DNA from: Halococcus sediminicola
GTDB taxonomy: Archaea > Halobacteriota > Halobacteria > Halobacteriales > Halococcaceae
Assembly: GCF_000755245.1 (NCBI RefSeq)
Contig: NZ_BBMP01000022.1
Span: 434,001 to 498,000 of the forward strand
Direction: 5' to 3'
Length of the DNA stretch: 64,000 nt
Shown here: positions 26,304 through 33,808 of the stretch, piece by piece
Position numbering within the stretch: position 1 is the first letter of the stretch
Layout of the letters: each line of letters opens with the position of its first letter
Position numbers and translations under genes: made by a program
Notes under the pieces: generated by a model
Told to the model about the DNA's origin: nothing
What the model saw: only the letters and a program-made list of their open reading frames with translations
The model's database searches: none

Positions 26304-27890
26304 TTAGCTGTCGAAGCGTGCCTGCACGAACGGCTGGACGTCCTCGATGTCGCCGAGTCGAGAGTCGCTCGTGAGCACGGCCTCGGTGTCGTCGATGGGC
26401 ACTGAAAGATTCATCTCCTTGGTGCGACCGTATCTTCCCTTCGAGACCACGACCGCGTTGACGATGCCGAGCATGTCGAGTTCGGAGATGAGGTCCGTGA
26501 CGCGGCGCTGGGTGAGCACGTCGGCGTCGATCTCGTCACAGAGCCGGCGATAGATGTTGTAGACTTCGCCGGTGTTGATGTTCTGTGCGCCGTTACGTTC
26601 GAGCAGGATGACGGCGAAGAGGACGACCTTCGACTGGGTCGGGAGGGTGCGGACGACCTCGACCACCCTGTCGAGTTCGATCTTCTCCTGGGCGTCGCGG
26701 ACGTGCTCTTCGTCGACGCGCTCGGTCTGGCCGCGCTCGGCGAGTTCGCCCGCCGTCCGGAGGAGGTCGAGCGCGCGCCGGGCGTCGCCGTGTTCCTGGG
26801 CGGCAAAGGCCGCACAGAGCGGGATGACGTCCTCCGAGAGGGCGTTCTCGACGAAGGCGATGTCCGCGCGCGCCGAGAGGATGTCACGCAGTTGGGTGGC
26901 GTCGTAGGGCGGGAAGACGATCTCCTCTTCGCCCAGGGAGGATTTGACCCGCGGGTCGAGGAATTCGGTGAACTTGAGGTCATTCGAGATGCCGAGGATC
27001 GAGACGCGCGAGTTCTCCAGTTCGGAGTTCATCCGCGAGAGGTTGTAGAGGGTGTCGTCGCCGCTCTTCTCGACGAGCTTGTCGATCTCGTCGAGCATGA
27101 TGACGACGACGCGCTCGTGGTAATCGACCGCCTCGAAGAAGGTGGAGTAGACGCGGTCGGTCGGCCAACCGGTCATCGGGACGGGTTCGAAGTCGTCGAG
27201 GTCGGCCTCCAATTCTTCGATGCGACGCTCGATTTCGTCGACGGAATCGAATTCGGCGTCGACGTCGGGGTTATCGAGTGCCGTCGGGTCGGTCTCGGCG
27301 CGGTCGGCGAGGGTACGGAGGTCGTCGAGGCGCTGTTCGATGTGGGTCTCGTTGGCCTCGATGAAGGTGTTCGCGAGCTGGGCAAGCACCCGGTACTGGG
27401 TGTCGGTCACCTCGCAGTTGATGTACTCGACCTCGCAGGGGACGGCGTACTTCCGCGAGGTGGTTTCGAGTTCGTTGCTGACGAACTTCGCGCTCGCGGT
27501 CTTCCCAGTACCGGTTTTCCCGTAGATGAGGATGTTCGAGGGGGTCTCGCCACGGAGCGCGCCGACGAGCACCGTCGCCATCGTGTTGATCTGTTCGTTG
27601 CGATGGGGGAGTCGTTCGGGCGTGTACGACGGCCTGAGCACGTCCTTGTTCTCGAAGATCGGTTCGCCGCTGAGGAGGTCGTCGAACAGTCCCGGTTCGG
27701 CCTCCGTTCGTGGCTCGTCGGCGTCGTCGGGTTGGTCCCCACGACTCGAAGTCTCATCGTCGTCTTCGGACAGGATGCTCGTGTGGTCGGTGGATGGCTC
27801 GGACGGTGTGTCGCCGCCGGCATCCTCGTCGGAGTTCTCCAGTGGGTCCCCGGCGGTGCGGTCGTCGGTTGGTCGGTCGTTCCCTGTCAT
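26304..27890 (-). CDS. orc1: Origin-associated Orc1/Cdc6 initiator
   Basis: 528 residues. An acidic disordered N-terminus (about 85 residues) precedes the AAA+ domain: IYGKTGTGKTASAKFV (Walker A), VIMLDEIDKLVEK (Walker B), ILGISNDLKFTEFLDPRVKS (sensor 1 plus initiator-specific motif) and ARRALDLLRTAGELAE (sensor 2). The C-terminal winged helix begins near QSKVVLFAVILLERNG. A 60-residue acidic insertion lies at about 190-245. The gene faces away from the adjacent array of origin recognition boxes, so it is very likely the initiator for this origin. An ORB-like box overlaps its promoter, giving a route for self-regulation. Confidence 0.95.
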   Translation of the reverse strand: MTGNDRPTDDRTAGDPLENSDEDAGGDTPSEPSTDHTSILSEDDDETSSRGDQPDDADEPRTEAEPGLFDDLLSGEPIFENKDVLRPSYTPERLPHRNEQINTMATVLVGALRGETPSNILIYGKTGTGKTASAKFVSNELETTSRKYAVPCEVEYINCEVTDTQYRVLAQLANTFIEANETHIEQRLDDLRTLADRAETDPTALDNPDVDAEFDSVDEIERRIEELEADLDDFEPVPMTGWPTDRVYSTFFEAVDYHERVVVIMLDEIDKLVEKSGDDTLYNLSRMNSELENSRVSILGISNDLKFTEFLDPRVKSSLGEEEIVFPPYDATQLRDILSARADIAFVENALSEDVIPLCAAFAAQEHGDARRALDLLRTAGELAERGQTERVDEEHVRDAQEKIELDRVVEVVRTLPTQSKVVLFAVILLERNGAQNINTGEVYNIYRRLCDEIDADVLTQRRVTDLISELDMLGIVNAVVVSKGRYGRTKEMNLSVPIDDTEAVLTSDSRLGDIEDVQPFVQARFDS

Positions 27891-27909
27891 TGCCGTTCGG
27901 TTCCCGATG

Positions 27910-27934
27910 TGACCCCCTTCTTTCGGATGGAGGA
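27910..27934 (-). repeat. ORB-like box 1 (weak, outer)
   Basis: On the minus strand this reads TCCTCCATCCGAAAGAAGGG then GGTCA, matching the ORB core CTCCACCCGAAACGAAGGGG with a few changes and in the same orientation as box 2. It lies just upstream of the orc1 start. Confidence 0.55.
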
Positions 27935-28153
27935 CCCCTCACGCACCGGCGAAAGCAGTCCCAAACCACCGAGAGAGGATCGCTGCGGCGGTATGTGGTG
28001 CTGAAGGCCATCGATACGTTTGGTAAATCGTGCAGCGGAACCAGAGGTTGGGTGTACATTAATCTTGTTGATTGGGACGGACATGCCGCGGAAACGAACA
28101 ATCGTATCGAAGGGTCTGAACGAATCGACCCGTAGAAACGAGCCGGTGATCCG

Positions 28154-28183
28154 AACCCCCCACCCCTTCGTTTCGGGTGGAGC
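28154..28183 (-). repeat. Origin recognition box 2 (strong)
   Basis: On the minus strand this reads GCTCCACCCGAAACGAAGGG followed by GTGGGGGGTT. It differs at only a few positions from the box at 28430-28460 on the opposite strand. The G-rich tail is the typical haloarchaeal G-string of the ORB. Confidence 0.88.
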
Positions 28184-28219
28184 GGCCGAGAGGGTGAGGA
28201 GGGGGGTAGAGGCAGTCCC

Positions 28220-28340
28220 TGATTTGGGAAAGTATTAAGTAAAGACGCTTTGAACAGCAACCGAAGTAGAAAAGGAAGCTACTATGGACGACACACTTTT
28301 ATTACTCTAGCAATCGTGTCGACTTCTTGATACTGTACCG
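28220..28340. other. AT-rich duplex-unwinding element candidate
   Basis: Between the inverted boxes, 28221-28340 contains about 72 A/T in 120 bases by hand count, far above the surrounding sequence. It includes AAAGTATTAAGTAAAGACG, GTAGAAAAGGAAG and CACTTTTATTACTCTAG. It has no coding frame. Confidence 0.75.
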
Positions 28341-28429
28341 GACTCTCTAGAGGAATTCTTGATCGAACGTCGTCATCTTCGGCGCTTCTCACTGCCGAGA
28401 GTCCGTCTTCGCTCACCGAAACGTCGGCG

Positions 28430-28460
28430 TTCCACCTGAAACGAAGGGGTGGGGGTCGAC
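28430..28460 (+). repeat. Origin recognition box 3 (strong)
   Basis: Reads TTCCACCTGAAACGAAGGGG then TGGGGGTCGAC on the plus strand, the inverted partner of box 2. It lies on the oapA side of the AT-rich core. Confidence 0.88.
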
Positions 28461-28500
28461 TATAGTGTGCTAGTATGTCATACGAAGAGTCCTCGGACCG

Positions 28501-28525
28501 GTCGACTCGAAACGGTGGGGGTTCG
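28501..28525 (+). repeat. ORB-like box 4 (weak, outer)
   Basis: GTCGACTCGAAACGGTGGGG followed by GTTCG has the GAAACG core and G-string in the same orientation as box 3, but with a shortened spacer. Together with box 1 it makes the array roughly symmetrical. Confidence 0.45.
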
Positions 28526-28639
28526 AGCGAGCGGCCGTCAGAACGAATCAGCAAGCCTGATACGTGTCTGACGTGGGTTTATGTGTATGCAGTATCGTTG
28601 TACGCCCGAATTCGCCCGACGGGCGGGTGGGAGAGACTA

Positions 28640-29272
28640 ATGGGACTACTCGCAGGACTCAGAGACAGCATTTCGGACCTCTTTTCGGGCGGGCAGAAAC
28701 AGCGCCGCATCGGCATCTACGGACCGCCGAACGCGGGCAAGACGACGCTCGCGAACCGCATCGCGCGCGACTGGACCGGCGACGCCGTGGGGCCGGAGAG
28801 CCACATTCCCCACGAAACGCGGCGCGCCCGGCGAAAGGAGGACATCGAGATCGAGCGCAACGGCAAGTCGGTGAACATCGACATCGTCGATACACCAGGT
28901 GTGGCCACGAAGGTCGACTACGAGGAGTTCATCGAGCACGATATGGAGAAGGACGACGCCGTGCGCCGGTCCAGAGAGGCGACCGAGGGCGTCGCCGAGG
29001 CGATGCACTGGCTGCGCGAGGACGTCGACGGCGTCATCTACGTGCTCGACTCGGCCGAAGACCCCTTCACTCAGGTGAACACGATGCTCGTCGGCATCAT
29101 CGAGAGCCAGGACCTCCCCGTCCTGATCTTCGCCAACAAGATCGACCTCGAGGACGCGAGCATCCAGCGCATCAAGAACGCCTTCCCTCAACACGAGACC
29201 GTTCCCCTGTCGGCGCTCGAAGGTGAGAACATGGACGAGGTGTACGAGAAAATCGCGGAGTACTTCGGCTGA
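28640..29272 (+). CDS. oapA: Origin-associated GTP-binding protein OapA
   Basis: A 210-residue small GTPase of the Era/Obg-like class. G1 is GPPNAGKTTLAN (about 28-39), G3 is VDTPGVATK, G4 is NKID, and LSALEGENMD resembles G5. Conserved haloarchaeal segments such as HIPHETRRARRKEDIEIE surround switch I. It is the first of three genes beside the main origin, known in Haloferax as oapABC. Their role is not settled. The start ATG 28640 puts the P-loop at a normal distance and leaves the origin boxes upstream. Confidence 0.9.
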   Translation: MGLLAGLRDSISDLFSGGQKQRRIGIYGPPNAGKTTLANRIARDWTGDAVGPESHIPHETRRARRKEDIEIERNGKSVNIDIVDTPGVATKVDYEEFIEHDMEKDDAVRRSREATEGVAEAMHWLREDVDGVIYVLDSAEDPFTQVNTMLVGIIESQDLPVLIFANKIDLEDASIQRIKNAFPQHETVPLSALEGENMDEVYEKIAEYFG

Positions 29273-29670
29273 TGTCCGAAGCAGACGACTCCACCGGCGA
29301 CGCCGACGGCAGCGGCGTCCAACTGGACATGATCAGCGGCGAGCGGATGGACCAGCTCGCAAGCATGGAGAAGATTCGACTGATCCTCGACAGCGTCCAC
29401 GACGGTAACATCGTCATCCTCGAAGAGGGTCTCGACCCCGACGAGGAGTCGAAGCTCATCGAGGTGACGATGACCGAGATCAGCCCCGACGAATTCACCG
29501 GCATCGAGATCGAGACCTACCCCGGCTCGACGAAATCCGGTGGGGGATTCCTCGACCGGCTGATGGGTCGCGAGACGGAGACGAAACTCACCGTCATCGG
29601 GCCGGCCAACCGTCTCGAAACCCTCCACAAGGACGAGACGCTCATCTCGGCGCTCGTCACGCGCAAGTGA
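29272..29670 (+). CDS. oapB: Origin-associated protein OapB (DUF2073)
   Basis: 132 residues, start overlapping the oapA stop by one base (TGATG). After an acidic leader it matches the DUF2073 family: ISGERMDQLASMEKIRLILD, NIVILEEGLDPDEESKLIEV and TKLTVIGPANRLETLHKD. The family is almost always linked to the OapA GTPase in euryarchaea, implying a partner role. OapB homologues have been linked to RNA binding, which I cannot judge here. Confidence 0.9.
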   Translation: MSEADDSTGDADGSGVQLDMISGERMDQLASMEKIRLILDSVHDGNIVILEEGLDPDEESKLIEVTMTEISPDEFTGIEIETYPGSTKSGGGFLDRLMGRETETKLTVIGPANRLETLHKDETLISALVTRK

Positions 29671-29739
29671 TCGCCCACCCGTCACTTCCCCTGCAACGCC
29701 GCCGACGCCCTCTTTGCGCTCGGCGGCCACGTCCCGCTA

Positions 29740-30333
29740 ATGCCCCACCAGTGCACCGACTGCGGCCACACGTTCCCCGACGGCTCGAAGGAGATGCTGT
29801 CGGGCTGTCCGGACTGTGGCGGCAACAAGTTCCGATTCGAACCGGCGGCCGACGCGCGCGCATCGAGCGCCACACAGTCGGCGGCCGACACCGCAGACAC
29901 GCCCGAATCCCGCTCTGCCGACGGCCAAGCACCGACTCAGCCCCCACCAACCGGCGATTCATCCGTCGACGGCCCGACAGCCGTCGACACCGAAGACAGC
30001 GCACAGGCCGACGCCCGGCGCGACGTCGCCTCACCCGACGAACTCGCCGCGGGCGCAACCTCCGAGACCGGCGGCGAACCTAATACTTCCTCCGCAGCCG
30101 AAACCGACCCCTCGTCCGACACCGGCGACGACGGGAACGACACGGATGACGATTCGGAGATGGCGGCGCTCCGGCAGGAACTCGACGACCAGTTCGAGAG
30201 CATCAAGATCCTTGAACCCGGCCAGTACGAACTCAACTTGATGGAACTCTACAACCGCGAGGAGTACATCATCGCCCTCCAGGAGGACGGCCAGTACGTC
30301 ATCGAAGTGCCCGAATCCTGGCACGGCGACTAA
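29740..30333 (+). CDS. oapC: Origin-associated zinc-ribbon protein OapC
   Basis: 197 residues. The N-terminal zinc ribbon (residues 1-32, CTDCGHTFPDGSKEMLSGCP then DCGGNKF) is followed by a long Ala/Asp/Thr-rich acidic linker of about 110 residues that is probably disordered. A conserved C-terminal block ends with SIKILEPGQYELNLMELYNR and the QYVIEVPESW tail. This is the standard architecture of the third origin-linked gene. It lies 69 bases after oapB. Confidence 0.88.
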   Translation: MPHQCTDCGHTFPDGSKEMLSGCPDCGGNKFRFEPAADARASSATQSAADTADTPESRSADGQAPTQPPPTGDSSVDGPTAVDTEDSAQADARRDVASPDELAAGATSETGGEPNTSSAAETDPSSDTGDDGNDTDDDSEMAALRQELDDQFESIKILEPGQYELNLMELYNREEYIIALQEDGQYVIEVPESWHGD

Positions 30334-30714
30334 CCCGAAAGCCCTCGCTCGCGCTTGGCGCGCTCGTTCGCCCTTTTTATGTCCACCAGGCCGCAACCGC
30401 AACGCATTGCGCGCGCCGGGCGCGTGGCCCGGCCTGCGCCGAGTCCGTTATCTGCTGCTACTGCTCTGCACAGCAGGTCCTACCTTTCCCGTCGTCGCGC
30501 GCCCGGCCGACGCCGGACACGCTCCAGCCACCAGCCCCGCAACCACCACAACTCCACTACAGCCCCGCAACCGCCCGCGCAACCGCAAACCGCCACAGCA
30601 CCGCAACCACGACCGCGACCCGCGCCGCAACCGCCACCGCACGCCGCCACACCGCCGAAGCGCTCCGACGCGGGGATTGAAGCACTTAACAGGGGGCCGC
30701 GAGAACCCCTCTCC
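30334..30714. repeat. Gene-free low-complexity tract rich in CCGCAACC-type motifs
   Basis: About 380 bases without a credible gene. From about 30390 to 30650 the plus strand is C/A-rich, with the motif CCGCAACC or its variants repeated irregularly (CCCCGCAACCACC, CCCCGCAACCGCCC, CACCGCAACCACG, GCGCCGCAACCGCC). All frames give biased peptides: Pro/Gln/Arg/Thr forward, Cys/Gly/Arg reverse. A TATA-like CACTTAAC at about 30683-30690 probably serves the 29-residue frame that follows. Confidence 0.55.
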
Positions 30715-30804
30715 ATGAGTCAGGCAACCAAAATCGTGCTGGGGACGGTCGGCGTCGCCGCGCTACTCTCGGTGGGCATCATCGTCGCGCTCGCGCTCGC
30801 GTAG
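30715..30804 (+). CDS. 29-residue single-span membrane peptide
   Basis: Reads MSQATKIVLGTVGVAALLSV plus GIIVALALA and ends directly before the next ATG with no spacer. It is one transmembrane helix with a short N-terminal tail. A TATA-like CACTTAAC centred near -28 supports a leaderless transcript, and coupling to the next gene supports translation. The function is unknown. Confidence 0.6.
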   Translation: MSQATKIVLGTVGVAALLSVGIIVALALA

Positions 30805-31584
30805 ATGTTCGACCCGCGCGACCTCTCGGGCGAACTCGCGGCCGTCCGCGACGAGCACGCCCCCGACGCGCTGGTCCTCGACACCGAACGGGACTTCGAG
30901 ACGCTCGACCCGGCGGTCGCCGAATCGCTCGGGCCGCTCTGTGAGTCGCTCGACCCCGTTTCCTACCCCGCCGAGTGGCTTCCATCCGATGCGCCCGAAC
31001 CCCTCCGCGACTACGCCAGCAGCTCGTTCACGGTCGGCATGCCCGGCGACGGCGGCGTCGCGTGGACTACCCAGACCCATCCACCCACGGTGTTCGTCAA
31101 ACCTCGGCTCGCGGGCTCACCCGAGTCGTTCGTCGACTTCCTCGTCGCCGAGGCGCTGGTCGAAGTCGGTCTCGGCGAACCGGAGCAGTTCCTCGGCTTC
31201 TTCGGCGAGCGCTACCGCGACCTCGACGAGGCAACCTCGCTCGACCCCGCAGGCACGTACCAACTCGCCGCCGCGCTCTACGACGCCTGTCTCGGCCGCG
31301 CAACATACGATATCTTCGCCGACTGGGAGGACGATTATCCGGAACTCCACGCCGCGTGGACCGACGCCGGCGAACGCCTCGCGCCCCGGCTCGCCGACCT
31401 ACCGGGCGAGATCGCCGCCGGCGAGACCTCCTTTGCGGCGGCCGCCGAACTCGCTTGTAGCGGGGTCAAACACGACGTCGCGATTCCGACGCCCTTCGGT
31501 GCGCTCGACACCCGTGCCTACCGCGAGTACGGTCCCGACTACGCCGTCGAGTGGGCGACGAAGACCTTCGAGAAACTCGATTAG
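30805..31584 (+). CDS. Conserved haloarchaeal hypothetical protein
   Basis: A 259-residue soluble, acidic protein that I do not recognise as a characterised family. Features include FVKPRLAGSPESFVDFLVAE, a Leu/Gly/Glu-rich helical middle (LVEVGLGEPEQFLGFFGERY) and SGVKHDVAIPTPFGALDTRA. No catalytic motif, signal or membrane segment is obvious. It starts right after the membrane peptide and its stop overlaps by 4 bases the end of the convergent RecA-fold gene. Confidence 0.75.
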   Translation: MFDPRDLSGELAAVRDEHAPDALVLDTERDFETLDPAVAESLGPLCESLDPVSYPAEWLPSDAPEPLRDYASSSFTVGMPGDGGVAWTTQTHPPTVFVKPRLAGSPESFVDFLVAEALVEVGLGEPEQFLGFFGERYRDLDEATSLDPAGTYQLAAALYDACLGRATYDIFADWEDDYPELHAAWTDAGERLAPRLADLPGEIAAGETSFAAAAELACSGVKHDVAIPTPFGALDTRAYREYGPDYAVEWATKTFEKLD

Positions 31585-32159
31585 AACGTGCCGCGAACCT
31601 CGCCGTCGATATCGAGCGAAATCACGCCGTCGAACAGTTCCCGATAGTCCTCGACGACCGACTCGTCGTGGACTTCCTCCGCGAGGTGGAACAGTCCGAC
31701 GGCGTCGTGAGTCTCCAGGAGGTCGAGCAGCGCCGCGACGGCCTCGCGGGCGCGCTCCTCGTCGGCGTAGTAGGCCATCTCGGTGACCGAGTCGACGCTC
31801 ACGCGGAGCTTTCCCGAATGCGTGTCGAGAAACTCGCCGACGGTCTCGACGATGCCCTCCAGATCGTCCGGCGAGGAGACGTAATGGACTCCTTCGCCGG
31901 ACCGCCGCGAGTAGCCGCGCTCGATGCTCAGGGCATCCAGAATCGTCGCCTTCTCCCGGTCGACGTCGTAGTGTTCGAGTTTCTGTTCGACTTCGCGGGC
32001 GGTGGTTCGTGTCGAGACCACCAAAAAGTGGTCCGTGTCGGTCTTGAGGAAGTCGGTGTCGATTCTGTCAGTTTCACCCGTGCTCGGGTGCACCAGGAGC
32101 ACGCCGGTCCCGCCGGCGATCGTCTCGGGAGTGTCCTCGACTGCGAGCGCGTAATCCAT
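31581..32159 (-). CDS. RecA/KaiC-fold protein with degenerate P-loop
   Basis: 192 residues. The fold resembles the RecA/KaiC superfamily: GGTGVLLVHPSTGETDRI stands where Walker A (GxxxxGKT/S) should be, and LRVSVDSVTEMAYYADEE is a Walker B-like strand. The usual Lys is missing, with Glu in its place, so ATP binding is doubtful. Many haloarchaea carry such non-catalytic paralogues, perhaps as signalling or scaffold proteins. It is convergent with the preceding gene. Confidence 0.6.
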   Translation of the reverse strand: MDYALAVEDTPETIAGGTGVLLVHPSTGETDRIDTDFLKTDTDHFLVVSTRTTAREVEQKLEHYDVDREKATILDALSIERGYSRRSGEGVHYVSSPDDLEGIVETVGEFLDTHSGKLRVSVDSVTEMAYYADEERAREAVAALLDLLETHDAVGLFHLAEEVHDESVVEDYRELFDGVISLDIDGEVRGTF

Positions 32160-32200
32160 GCACCGAACGGCGGCGGGGGGCGTCTTAATCCCTGCGCATA

Positions 32201-32626
32201 TCAGAAAACGCTGTCGGCGGTGGCCGCCCCGACGACGCTGAACACCGCTCCCACCGAGATGGCCCGCAGCGTCGTCAGCAGCCGCTCCTCGGGCGCGATC
32301 GTTCCGAGAAACGTCTCCGGCGCGTCGAACACCATCGCGAGGATGACCACCGACCCGAAGGCGACGCCCATCAGCGAGATGAATCGCACCGGCACCCCCA
32401 CGACGGCGTGCTCACGCTCCGGGTCGCGGTCGTCGTCGGCCTTGTAGAGCGCGCCGTAGCCGATGGTGAGGACGATGGCAACAGTGAACACGGTGTTCAG
32501 CGGCCCCATGTTCGTCGCGAGCGTCCAGACCTCCTCGGTGACGACGAACGGTCCGGCGAGCAAGAACCCGCCGACGACCTGCTGGGCGATGTCCGCCACC
32601 TGAAAACGGGGCCTCCATCTCGCCAT
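32201..32626 (-). CDS. DUF2391 family membrane protein
   Basis: A 141-residue protein with four predicted membrane segments: VGGFLLAGPFVVTEEVWTLA, NTVFTVAIVLTIGYGALY, VRFISLMGVAFGSVVILAMV and LRAISVGAVFSVVGAAT. The first matches the DUF2391 signature (G-x-x-LAGPFVVTEEVW). The function is unknown. It runs in the same direction as the RecA-fold gene. Confidence 0.8.
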   Translation of the reverse strand: MARWRPRFQVADIAQQVVGGFLLAGPFVVTEEVWTLATNMGPLNTVFTVAIVLTIGYGALYKADDDRDPEREHAVVGVPVRFISLMGVAFGSVVILAMVFDAPETFLGTIAPEERLLTTLRAISVGAVFSVVGAATADSVF

Positions 32627-32731
32627 ACCGATGGCTCACGGTCCGGCCTCAAGACGCCTGCGCTCTCACGACCGTCTCCCGTCCCCGCCGTCCGTCGAAC
32701 GGGTTTTCACCCCCGCCCGCTTCGTCCCGCC

Positions 32732-33409
32732 ATGACCGTCAGAGAGGAGTTCGACGCGTGGGCCGCCGAGGGGCGCGACCGCGGGATGGAAGAGCGCCAC
32801 TGGCACACCGCCAAACACGCCCTCGCGCGGATGCCCGTCGAGCCGGGTGAGCGCGTGCTCGATCTGGGCACCGGCAGCGGCTATGCCGGACGTGCTCTCC
32901 ACGAGGCGACGGGTGCGTCCGTCTGCGGTCTCGACGGTTCACCCGAGATGGCACGCAACGCCCGGTCGTACACCGATTCAGATAATATCGAGTTTCTCGT
33001 CGGCGATTTCGACCACCTCCCGTTCGCCGAGAACTCCCTCGATCACGCCTTCTCGATGGAGGCGTTCTACTACGCCGCCGACCCCCACGCGGCTCTCCGT
33101 GAACTCCGGCGCACGCTGCGCCCGGGTGGGACGTTCTCCTGTGCGGTCAACTACTACGAGGAGAACGTCCACAGCCACGACTGGGAGGATTCGATCAGTG
33201 TGGCGATGACCCGCTGGACGATGGCCGAGTATCGGGAGGCGTTCCGCGAGGCGGGCTTTCACGTCGCCGCGCAGGACACCATCCCCGACCGCGACATCGA
33301 GATTCCACCGAGCGAGGAGTTTCCGACCGACGAGTTCGAGAGCCGCGAGGCGATGGTCGAGCGCTATCGTACCTTCGGGACGCTGCTCACCGTCGGCGTC
33401 GTCCCCTGA
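32732..33409 (+). CDS. Class I SAM-dependent methyltransferase
   Basis: A 225-residue Rossmann methyltransferase. Motif I is VLDLGTGSGYAG (about 42-53), the acidic loop is CGLDGSPEMARNA, then VGDFDHLPFAENSLDHAFSM and the motif LRRTLRPGGTFSC follow, as in UbiE/Methyltransf_11 proteins. The C-terminus (YREAFREAGFHVAAQDT) is normal. The acceptor is unknown. The ATG 32732 was chosen over upstream in-frame codons because VREEFDAWAAEG is the usual beginning. Confidence 0.88.
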   Translation: MTVREEFDAWAAEGRDRGMEERHWHTAKHALARMPVEPGERVLDLGTGSGYAGRALHEATGASVCGLDGSPEMARNARSYTDSDNIEFLVGDFDHLPFAENSLDHAFSMEAFYYAADPHAALRELRRTLRPGGTFSCAVNYYEENVHSHDWEDSISVAMTRWTMAEYREAFREAGFHVAAQDTIPDRDIEIPPSEEFPTDEFESREAMVERYRTFGTLLTVGVVP

Positions 33410-33423
33410 CCGAATGCCCGTCG

Positions 33424-33561
33424 TCAGGCGTACTCGCCGGGATTCTCCTCGAAGCGCTCTTGGCACTCCGTCGAGTCGAAGTAGTACGTCTCGCCCTCGT
33501 GTTCGGCCTGCTCCGGTTCGTCCTCCTTGTGGATGTCGGCTCCACAAACCGTACACTGCAT
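33424..33561 (-). CDS. YHS-domain metal-binding microprotein
   Basis: A 45-residue protein with CTVCGADI at the N-terminus and TYYFDSTECQERFEENPGEY, the YHS/TRASH-type knuckle with cysteines that bind zinc or another thiophilic metal. Single-domain YHS proteins are frequent in haloarchaea, often as metal sensors or carriers. It is convergent with the methyltransferase gene. The 240 bases beyond it, up to the rhodanese gene, hold a promoter and nothing else recognisable. Confidence 0.78.
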   Translation of the reverse strand: MQCTVCGADIHKEDEPEQAEHEGETYYFDSTECQERFEENPGEYA

Positions 33562-33773
33562 ACTCGATACTGGGAATCCGTGCAAATACGCTCCGTGCCG
33601 GCAGGCGCAGGCACTTCCGTGAGAACATCCGATACCGGCAACCGAACCCGCCTTTCGTCCTTCTCTGTGATTCCGAGCGTCGCTTTGTGCACGGCGGGCC
33701 GTGAACGCACGAATATACGGGAAAAAATTGCCGGGAAGTGCGCAGTAGTGGCGGAACCTGCCGAAAGTACCGG

Positions 33774-33804
33774 TAATATATACCTTCGCGTCGAAGGGAG
33801 GGAT
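33774..33804 (+). promoter_or_regulatory. TATA-box promoter of the sulfurtransferase gene
   Basis: GGTAATATATACC (about 33773-33785) is a strong TATA-like element about 26-30 bases before the start codons at 33803 and 33809, predicting a leaderless or nearly leaderless transcript. The element is almost palindromic. Confidence 0.5.
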
Positions 33805-33808
33805 GGTC

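Larger units (their letters stand above)
27891..28639. other. oriC1: Chromosomal replication origin (oriC1 type)
   Basis: A 749-base gene-free stretch between orc1 and oapA. It holds two near-identical 29-30 base boxes in inverted orientation (28154-28183 and 28430-28460) with core CACC(C/T)GAAACGAAGGGGTGG on one strand, plus two weaker outer copies, around an AT-rich centre. Inverted ORBs around a duplex-unwinding element beside an orc1 gene define haloarchaeal origins, and the flanking oapABC and sec11/DP1 genes match that neighbourhood. A frame starting at ATG 28475 that would extend oapA runs through a box and is not taken as coding. Confidence 0.9.

Noticed and set aside
28475-28639. N-terminal extension of OapA beginning at ATG 28475
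   Set aside because: It would run through an ORB-like box, its composition is not like the rest of the protein, and the GTPase starts naturally at 28640.
30355-30804. 149-residue Pro/Gln/Arg-rich open frame
   Set aside because: It comes from the CCGCAACC low-complexity tract. Only its last 29 codons look like a real membrane peptide.
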